A model generated the notes under the pieces. That model ran no database searches. It was not told where the DNA came from and saw only the letters and a list, made by a program, of their open reading frames with translations. Positions 56,193 through 64,000 of a DNA stretch of 64,000 nucleotides are shown here, one piece after another; position 1 is the first letter of the stretch, and each line of letters starts with the position of its first letter. A program made the translations under genes and the position numbers. The stretch is from Enchytraeus crypticus (Eukaryota; Annelida; Clitellata; Enchytraeida; Enchytraeidae): contig CAJHZI010000431.1 of the NCBI GenBank assembly GCA_905160935.1, positions 755,501 through 819,500 of the forward strand, in the 5' to 3' direction.

Positions 56193-56671
56193 GTATGAAT
56201 TAGTTGTTATCTACTATAGTTTAATATTTATGATTGGTAGTTACTAACCCGGCAGTGAAACTTGACATTTAGCTGAAAAATAATATGCTTTTTTATATGA
56301 CAATAAAAAGGTAGGAATTTTAGTTGCTTTTTAAACTAAAGTTTAACCTTTAAGTAGATATACAGGTTGATCCAATATAGCATCTTCCATTAGAAGTATT
56401 CATAGAAATTTACACTTGCAGGATGTATTGCAATTATTACTTAGATTCTGATAGTTCCTATTTAATTTTTTCACGCTTTCGTTGATGTGATTACTCTGTG
56501 AAATTTTTGTGAAAATATATTTCTCTCTCCCGCTCTCTATACTGGTTGATCTAAGATATCTTATATTTAAAGTATACATATAAATTAATGTGTACATGTA
56601 AATCTCTGAGAGATGATTGTAATTCAGGAGTTAAAGTAAGTCACTCTCGAGGTATCTGGAGATTCATTGAG
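56193..56671. other. Putative intron or intergenic DNA, nothing recognised
   Basis: AT-rich, no supported feature. Confidence 0.4.
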
Positions 56672-56830
56672 GAACCTGTATATGTATTGATGTACCTGTA
56701 TGTGTCTTTATGTACCTGTATGAGTATTGATGTACCTGTATGTGTCTTGATGTACCTGTATGTGTCTTTATGTACCTGTATGTGTCTTGATGTACCTGTA
56801 TGTGTCTTGATGTACCTGTAAGTGTCTTGA
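56672..56830. repeat. 20-bp minisatellite, left block, 8 units
   Basis: Units of TGTACCTGTATGTGTCTTGA. The same unit forms the right block at 61298-61530, on the other side of a LINE. Confidence 0.95.
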
Positions 56831-57134
56831 GAGAGAGAGAGAGATACATGTGTTTATTTCAGCATCAACACCAAATCAGTGACAAATACAAATAGAAATA
56901 AACATCCAAGAGAAATAAAATAAAATAAAAATTCCCAGAAACACAGGGTTTCAAATAGTCTGTAGAAACCAGAACAACGGTCGTCAGAGAAGATGATGCA
57001 CATCTTATCTAGCTGACCACCGTCTACAACTATATTAATGTCATGTATAATGCAAAATCAACTGAAATACACACTTTAGCTAAGTAGAAATTCTAGCTGG
57101 ACATTAACACACAAAGAAACGAAAGTTTAGAAAT

Positions 57135-60100
57135 TTACAAACCATCAAATAATAAATATTTGTAACGTTTAGTGAATTCAGCTAGGGACCTCGAACTGTG
57201 AATATCAGGAGGTATTTGGTTCCAAGAATTGATATACTTACAAACATAAGATTTAAAGAATTCGGAAGTTGTTCTAGAAAACAAATAATTGGTCTCGGAG
57301 AGCCTTGTATTATACACAAACGAGATCTGATTATCAATAAAAATATATTTCATGGATACTGACATAGTCAGATCGGGGAAATTAATACATTTAAAAACAA
57401 GTTTACCAGTATGTAATTGGAATAACTGAAAAATTGGTAATACATTATAATCCATATAAAGTTGCTTAACATTATGAAACTTGTGTTTATTCTGTAAAGT
57501 TCTTAGTATACTGTTACATGCAACATGTAAAGGTTGAAGCAACTGTTTGGTTGTATATGCATAAACTTCAATTCCATATTGTGTCCTTGATTGCACCAAT
57601 GAAAGGTATAAATTTCTACGCCAATTCATAGGAATAAAATCTCTACGATTGTATAACATACTATTAAAATTATTAATTGTACAGATTATTGATTTAATAT
57701 GATCACCAAATATCAAATTTTCATCTAGTGTTAAGCCTAAGAATTTGGTAACGTATGTTCTATTAATGCGGTTATTATCAAGGGATACAGTTAAATTGTT
57801 AGTCCGAATAAGAGCTTCATCGTCTTTAGTGGGGTAGCATAATACATATGAAGACTTAGAGCAATTTACAGTTAGCTTGTTACTTATAAACCATTTACTT
57901 ATTTCAGAGCAAGCTAGATTCGCAGAGATAAACAAGTCATCAATAGACTTATGTTTAACAAAGAAATTAGAATCGTCAGCATACAGTTTAATGGACCCAA
58001 ATGTACTGGCATTATGAATATCATTCATATAGATTATAAAAAGTAAAGGTCCTAAAATGGAACCCGGAGGAACACCAATACCAAGAGATAACACACTAGA
58101 AATGCTGTCACCAATTAAGGTGTATTGTTTTCTTTGAGATAGATAAGAGTTAAACCAATCATAGGCAGTACCACGTATTCCATAAAAATGTAATTTGCGA
58201 AGCAGAATGTTATGATCAACAGTATCAAAGGCTTTTGAGAGATCTAAAAATATACCAAGTGTCTTGTTTTTATGCTTATGTTCAGTAGATAAAAAATTAA
58301 CACAAGAGAATAGAGCATCAGTGGTATAATGGCCGGATCTAAAACCAAATTGATTGTCATTAACGATTTTGAACTTATTTAGAAATGTAGTAATGCGTTT
58401 ATGCATTATTTTCTCAAATATTTTACTTAAATTATTAAGGAGGGAAATTGGTCTATAATTTTCCACTAAGTCATGTTTACCTTTTTTATAAACAGGGATG
58501 ACATTCGCTAATTTGAAATTCTCAGGAAAGTAGCCTAATTCAAACGATTTATTAACGATAAAGGTAAGAGGGTTTACAATGTAATAAGCAGATAATTGTA
58601 AAATTTTACTGGATATAGAGTCGTTGCCAGTAGAATAACTCTTATTCATGGAATGAATGAAATTTAAGACTTCACTGTTGGAAGTTGGACTTAGGAAGAT
58701 GGAGTATGGTAGAGCCCTATTAAGAAAACTCTGATATGGTACATCATTTCGTGGGATCGCTTCTGCTAGCCGTATACTATTTTGTATAAAATATTTATTA
58801 AATTCTTCCGCAATATCCTTGTTATTTCTAATAACACCAGCATTTGTAGTTAACTGATCAATAGTCTGATTCTTATTTACACCACGGTAACTGGTAATAT
58901 TATTCCAAGTTCTCCAAATGTTCTTAATTGAATTAGATCTTATGTCTAGTTTATTTCTAGAATAACAGTGACGGAAGTTTTTGATATCCTTATCAAGTAT
59001 TTTTCGGTAATTCAGATAATTAGTTTTATCAAGAGGTAATTTAGATTTTTTGAAAGTATGATATAGATTGTTTTTTATTTTAATTCTAGACTTTAACTCT
59101 TTAGAGATCCAGGGTTTATCCTTATATGTTTCACGAGAGCACCGAATTAAAGGAAAGCTTAGCTCAGAGGAAGCAATTAAGGAATTCGTTAGATGAGTAA
59201 TAGCCTCATCATTGTTAACCAAATTATAGATTGGTGTCCAGTCAGTTTTCGAGAGTTGGTCATGAAAGTTGTTAATGTTTTGAGTGCTATAAATTCTAAT
59301 GAAAGGGCGATCACAGTAGTTAACTCTTTCATTTTTAGAAACCAGTAGTACTACATTTGCATATTGATCAGTAATATCGCTTGTAACCGTTAGGGACTTT
59401 ACACTGATGCATTTAGTATAATCAACACCGAAGTTCGCGAAGACATGGTCAATTATGCTGCACGATTTATTAATACAATGCGTAGGAATTAACGAGAACG
59501 GCATAAAGTTCAAATTGGACAGCTCATTAACATAGCGATCAATAAAATTTACCGTACTAAATTTTAACAAATAAATATTTACATCACCACATATACGACT
59601 CTTTTTTAAAGGTTTGCATATGGAAAGGAACTTGAAAAGTTTATCAATAAAGACTGTAGCAGATTGACGCGGATGTCTGTAATTCAAATAGAGTCAAATT
59701 TTACCATGCTTAAGTAATATATCAGCGACTAAGAATTCAGCTGTATTATCAAATAAATAATTATTATTGGATGAATCAATGATGTTAAAGGTGATAGAAT
59801 TATGGATTAATACAGCCACACCCCCAGCTTTTTGTATAGTCGGGGGGCAATAAACAAACTTGTAATTAGGAAATACATCATCAAAAAATTGTAAATTAGT
59901 AGACCAAATTTTAGAAAGTAATGTTACATCAAATTTATTTTTGTATGAATTTATGAGATCTATGGGTTTTATATAATTGGCATTTAAACTTCTAATGTTA
60001 ACATGAAATAACGATAGATTACAATTTTTATATAGGTCGTTAATAACATCATTAGAAAATTCTAGAGTGTAATAACCAATTTTGGCATTGGCTATTAATT

Positions 60101-60149
60101 CATTATTAATTAGACCATTAAGGGTAATAGGAGTATAGACAGACGCCAT
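57135..60149 (-). pseudogene. LINE ORF2: endonuclease and reverse transcriptase, inactivated
   Basis: ORF2 nicks the target and reverse-transcribes the element RNA. The APE-type endonuclease starts SLFHVNIRSLNANYIKPIDL; the catalytic ETW-like motif reads SKIW (Glu to Lys), an in-frame TGA lies at 59696-59694, the GDFN motif reads GDVN, and the SDH motif reads TDQ (His to Gln). The reverse transcriptase follows: NVIPVYKKGKHDLVENYRPI, FLDLSKAFDTVDHNILLRKL, then GVPPGSILGPLLFIIYMNDI (usually VPQG) and KLYADDSNFF with the YADD intact. The thumb TKFLGLTLDENLIFGDHI and a C-terminal SWNQIPPDIHSSRSLAEFTK motif complete it. No RNase H domain is seen. Motif style fits CR1/Jockey-group LINEs. Confidence 0.9.
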
Positions 60150-60230
60150 TGATAGAGATACAGAGAAATTACATTATATCAAAAGGTTAATCGATTGTAT
60201 ATATAAATACTCAAATTAGCACAATGTAGA

Positions 60231-61103
60231 TCAGATTGACTTAAGAGTTCTTTTGAATATATTGCCATTCTCTAACAGAACAGTTCTCAGGCAGGTGCTC
60301 TCATCAAACATGATATCTTTATATTTTATGTCGCATGAGATGATAAAGGCAGCGGATTTAAATTCCTTACCATCCTTTGCTATTCCAGATAATTTCTTAC
60401 AATAACAATCAGGGATTCCACTGCTCTTCAGATATTCCTTAAGATCGTCTATTTCCGTGCTTTTTCTAGCCTGCCAGCAAAGATTGTGATTTTTTTTGCT
60501 ACGGCTTTTATTTTGCTGTCCGCACAGGAAATCCTTTTTCCAGTGATGGATGCTGGCATGCTGCATGCTGCCACTATCGCATGTCTACATGTATGATCTA
60601 CGCCGCTGAACCACTATAAAATCCTCCGACACATCATTTGAAGGCGCGTTAGATGGGGGAGGAACAGTTTCACAGATAGAGGGTGGAGGGGAATGAACCA
60701 AATCCGCCCAGCTCTTATATCTAACCCCGTGGTTTTGTTTTGAAGTACCAGCTGAGTTGCTATGATTTGAGTGAGTAGGAGGTTTGAAGGTGCCTGAATT
60801 ACTGTGGGGATCAGGTATGCTCTTTGCCTGAGAGAGCTGCTCCAGTTTAGTTGCTATGAGACCAACTTGTGCCGATAAACTGGTAATGGCAGAGGTCAGG
60901 TCGGAAACTTCCGTGTTAACAGCTTTAACTGAGGGGATTCTCGTGAAGTCTAGAGCACAAAAGCTTGGAAAGACTAACTTGTTTGTTGACATGTAGTCGA
61001 AGAGGTCCAGAATGTCCTCCGAATCCAGTTTGATTTTATTATCCCCCGCCCTTCTCGCGATGAGAGGTGGGATTGGTTTCTCTGTAGCGCAACTGTTATC
61101 CAT
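60231..61103 (-). pseudogene. LINE ORF1 protein with one in-frame stop
   Basis: ORF1 proteins of this LINE group bind the element RNA. The frame opens at 61103 with MDNSCATEKPIPPLIARRAG; residues about 50-95 (SVKAVNTEVSDLTSAITSLS, then QVGLIATKLEQLSQ) look like a coiled coil, followed by a Ser/Pro/His-rich linker and DFIVVQRRRS. A TAG at 60587-60585 interrupts it. The same frame then continues to 60231 with KKNHNLCWQARKSTEIDDLK, EYLKSSGIPDCYCKKLSG and KSAAFIISCD, resembling the C-terminal RNA-binding-like domain of CR1/L2-type ORF1 proteins. Upstream and downstream parts are in one frame, so a single point change explains the break. Confidence 0.75.
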
Positions 61104-61297
61104 TTCTAATCCACGTAACTTCTCAATTGAGCTATGTAGTATTACTTTAGCTTGTGAAAGTTCCTCTCCGGAATTCCTATGATTTTATGTAATAAATCAT
61201 TCCTATGCATTGAGTTAAAGTTATTCGCTATAAAGCATAATGTTTCGCTTCTAATATATTGCGTACCCATGCTATCAAAGTTCGCATTATTAACAAT

Positions 61298-61535
61298 GCA
61301 CCTGTATGTGTCTTGATGTACCTGTATGTGTCTTGATGCACCTGTATGTGTCTTGATGTACCTGTATGTATCTTGATGTACCTGTATGTGTCTTGATGTA
61401 CCTGTATGTGTCTTGATGTACCTATATGTAGTATTACTTTAGCTTGTGAAAGTTCCTCTCCGGAATAAAATCGTATGATTTTATGTAATAAATCATTCCT
61501 ATGCACCTGTATGTGTCTTGATGTACCTGGGGATC
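61298..61535. repeat. 20-bp minisatellite, right block, with an embedded LINE 5'-UTR piece
   Basis: Units of TGATGTACCTGTATGTGTCT at 61298-61424 and 61503-61530. Between them 61424-61505 copies 61134-61209 of the LINE with one 4-6 bp difference near CCGGAAT. Confidence 0.9.
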
Positions 61536-61641
61536 TCGGGAGGAGTCTAAAGATATTTAGAGGTTAATCGAGGTAGCTTTATGTGTCTTGAGGTGCTCGA
61601 AAGTAGATGTCGGAAGGTATCTGGAGGTGAATTGAGGTATC

Positions 61642-61778
61642 GGCTGGAGCCAGTGGCGATGCCGGTAAGTTATTCACCACGGATCAGTATGTGCGGGGTT
61701 CAAATCCTGGGCACGCCCGTCACTGACATTATTTTCGAGTGCGGAAACTGACGTTAACATTAGCTTTTACCAGCTTTA
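61642..61778 (+). repeat. SINE-A copy, full length
   Basis: Head GGCTGGAGCCAGTGGCGATG, B-box GGGGTTCAAATCCTGGGC, tail GAAACTGACGTTAACATTAG, end TTTTACCAGCTTT. Confidence 0.9.
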
Positions 61779-61924
61779 TCCGGAGGTACATAGAGTCGAA
61801 AATTGTTTCAGAACGTCTTGAGTTATATGGAGGTGCCTATGAAATCTTGATACATCTAGAACGGACTGGAGTACCTACGAACACTAAACGTTTTTATAAA
61901 CCTATTTGTGATTTAGAACTCATT

Positions 61925-62060
61925 TTCATCATCATCATCATGATCCCTTGAATCCCAGTTTTACCAGGGTCGGGATACAAGTAGACTGTCTCAAATCCTC
62001 TCTGTCCTACACCACACCACCAGCCAATCCCCTATTCGAGACTTCCATTCGTGTATTTGT
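61925..62060 (+). repeat. R2 repeat end
   Basis: TCATCATCATCATGATCCCT, TGAATCCCAGTTTTACCAGG, GTCGGGATACAAGTAGACTG, ATCCTCTCTGTCCTACACC. Confidence 0.6.
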
Positions 62061-63486
62061 GATTTGTAACGAATCCGGATTAGTAAAAGAGACTTTCAGT
62101 TTTAAATTTAATCCAAGTGAGGATGTCCTTAAAGTTACAAGAAGAATTTAGCTTAAACTATTTTAGCAAATCTCCATTTTATTAGAAAGGTGTTTTCTTT
62201 GGAAGGATAACTAGTGCATCACATCATCCGCATCTATGACGTCTTTACGATGCAATATTATGTTGATAGTATTTATCTATTTCTGTTCTTCTCTGTACTT
62301 ACAAGCACTTAGCTATCTTTTCAAACTGTCTAGAATGGCAATGAAAACGAATTTAAAAATAACAAGACAGTGGATATAATATGCTGAATAGAAAAGGATA
62401 AAAGATGCACTTATTGATGAATTTTTATTGGGGGGGGGGTAGGGTGGACAAAATTCATCAATTTTATAAAGAATCCATTGTTTTACCAAAACATCTCAAA
62501 TTGAGGAGACATGCACTATTTACTGCAATCCTGAATCAATTCCCCCCTCCTGGATTACGCCTCACTTAGATTCTGCCTTGCTTGTCCTTTGTCTGTTTGA
62601 CTTTACCCAGTTCCTTTGTAATCAACTTGTATGCGGATAATACAATGACTGTTGAAAGTGTAACATTTTAAAAACGTACAACGACGAATCGATATAGCCT
62701 ACTTGATCGAGCATTTAAAGCCTTTATTTCATTCCATATTGCATTTCTATAGAAGTCTTAAGGTGTTAGACGATGCCTGGACCGTAGGAAAGCAAGTCGT
62801 TTTAATTTCATGCTTTGGTTTGATCTTGTGTTGTAGTAATTTAGGGCGGAGGGTGACTAGGTTTATATGCCTATTTAAGGAAAGAAAAACTCATACAAAA
62901 TGCATACTACCAAGCAAATAGAATAAAAAATACACATCAACATTGTAACGATCAAACCCTTAATCAATACATGAAAAATAGGCCAAATGTAAAGTAAACC
63001 CGTTCTATCTAGATGAACACCGCGTACAGTTGCACACTCTCCATCCCAAATTAAATTTTCATGTATACTATCAGAATGATTAACGTAGATATTTGGATTT
63101 TGTCATTATTTTACTTAGACTCTTATGCCAGCTATTTACATGATAATGGTTATCTGTTTTTGCAAGATATGGCTACAAAGGTTCGGAGGAGGAAATCAAA
63201 ATAAATGTAACTATGGTTACCAGCTCATTGCTAAAATAATAATTAAATACGCTTATATAAGATCCAAAAAATTCGAGAAAGTGACCAGTATTTAATTAAT
63301 AAGGTCCAGTATTACTAAATATGATTAACACTGGACCTAGGTTTTGTAAAGATCGAGATAACAGAAACCGTGTAGAAATTTGAGATTTGAATTTGCAAAT
63401 GAAACTAATTTTTAATAGTAAATTGCTACAGGTTGAAGCTTGTTTTTAAAGGGTTTTGCATTTATTACTTTTGAAACTAGTAGCTA
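62061..63486. other. Intergenic DNA, no gene recognised
   Basis: A 72-codon open frame at 62703-62921 (+) shows no motif. A G10 run lies near 62431-62440. Confidence 0.45.
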
Positions 63487-63584
63487 TTTCGGTAAGATAT
63501 CTGACTACGGATTAGTATGTGTGGGTTCAAATCCTGGGCTCTCCCGTCACTGATATCGCTTTCGAGAGATGAAACTGACGTTAT
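63487..63584 (+). repeat. SINE-A copy, head truncated
   Basis: TTTCGGTAAGATATCTGACT, GTGGGTTCAAATCCTGGGCT, CACTGATATCGCTTTCGAGA, GAAACTGACGTTA. Confidence 0.85.
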
Positions 63585-64000
63585 TGCACAGTTTTGATGA
63601 AATTCACAAGTTGTGAATTTATTATTTATTCGAATATCCTCTCTCGATGTTAAGATTAATGGCAGGTCCACGGATTAAAACTCAAATTCATAATTATCTC
63701 GCTTCTTGTCTATATTTCACTTTATTTTTTGGCAAAAATATCTTACGTTTTAGGAATAATTTTATCTTTCAAATATTATAATTTAATCGAAATTCTCTGA
63801 AGAAATATTACTTGAAAAAGCAATTGTTTAAATTTCTAATATAACTGAGAAGGGTTTACAATTAGATACAAATGAATTAGTCGCCAAGTTTGATGAACGA
63901 ATATAAGTTCCTAAATCATGATAGTCCAGTTGACCGACGTACACTAATTAAGCGTTTGAATAAATTATATATGGTGGATCATAATTTAGCTTCAGCCTTC
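63585..64000. other. Intergenic DNA, nothing recognised
   Basis: AT-rich to the window edge. Confidence 0.5.

Larger units (their letters stand above)
56831..61297 (-). mobile_element. Nearly full-length CR1/Jockey-group LINE inserted in a minisatellite
   Basis: Minus-strand element of about 4.4 kb: 5' UTR (61297-61104), ORF1 (61103-60231), an 81-bp spacer, ORF2 (60149-57135) and a 3' UTR of about 300 bp whose end TACATGTATCTCTCTC runs into the minisatellite. An 80-bp piece of its 5' UTR (61134-61209) recurs at 61424-61505. It is inactive: both ORFs carry an in-frame stop and catalytic endonuclease residues are replaced (see ORF entries). Confidence 0.85.

Noticed and set aside
62703-62921. 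72-codon plus-strand open frame.
   Set aside because: No recognisable motif and no coding-like context; likely chance.
63845-63910. Short protein-like reading GLQLDTNELVAKFDERI as a possible second exon for the 56051 signal-peptide exon.
   Set aside because: No credible acceptor (poor pyrimidine tract) and too short to judge.

Overview
This is a 64 kb piece of an animal nuclear genome. The host genes are split by GT-AG introns, intergenic space is long and AT-rich, and there are many microsatellites, LINE copies and short Pol III-type repeats (SINEs). The genes are metazoan (an achaete-scute class bHLH factor and the LRP chaperone MESD). The genome looks like an invertebrate, probably not an arthropod, but I cannot place it more closely from sequence alone.

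Three host genes are firm. (1) DNAJB11, minus strand, enters at the left edge. Exon 1 (signal peptide, 1712-1788) and exon 2 (J-domain with HPD, 736-892) are present; the rest lies beyond position 1. (2) An achaete-scute-like (ASCL class A) gene on the plus strand has two coding exons (26715-27851 and 29225-30262). Its intron cuts the bHLH domain, and its predicted 724-residue protein is unusually long. A TATA box plus initiator at 25376-25410 is a plausible promoter. (3) MESD, minus strand, is complete in five exons between 50003 and 45012, encoding 229 residues with a signal peptide and a C-terminal RSEL. Two weaker host exons are proposed: a signal-peptide exon at 56051-56192 (+) and an ORF ending in a consensus splice donor at 18496-18692 (-). 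DNAJB11 and MESD are both endoplasmic reticulum chaperones; ASCL is a nuclear proneural regulator.

Layout: 0-2 kb DNAJB11; 2-6 kb LINE fragments, SINEs and a perfect palindrome; 6-25 kb gene-poor DNA with repeats, long TA/TC arrays and a hAT-like element; 25-31 kb ASCL; 31-45 kb intergenic DNA holding an 850-bp array of a 10-bp unit, a 5S-rRNA-derived SINE, a 60-bp minisatellite and a GC-rich block of SOX-type and nuclear-receptor-type sites; 45-50 kb MESD; 50-56 kb a second hAT-like element, repeats and minisatellites; 56-61.5 kb a nearly full-length but damaged CR1/Jockey-group LINE lying inside a 20-bp minisatellite; 61.5-64 kb SINEs and unremarkable DNA.

The repeats form families. SINE-A (tRNA-like, about 13 copies) shares its 3' tail with two other families (SINE-C and SINE-D). 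SINE-B has four tRNA-like copies. The 5S-derived SINE has two. R1, a SINE-like family, shares a small tail hairpin plus (GA)n with the 3' end of a LINE, which suggests a LINE-SINE partnership. Element X is an unclassified repeat with a palindromic core. A LINE family with a Cys-rich motif followed by an RPDG...WDVT motif resembling restriction-like endonuclease domains has four copies ending in (AAT)n. Family names here are my own labels.
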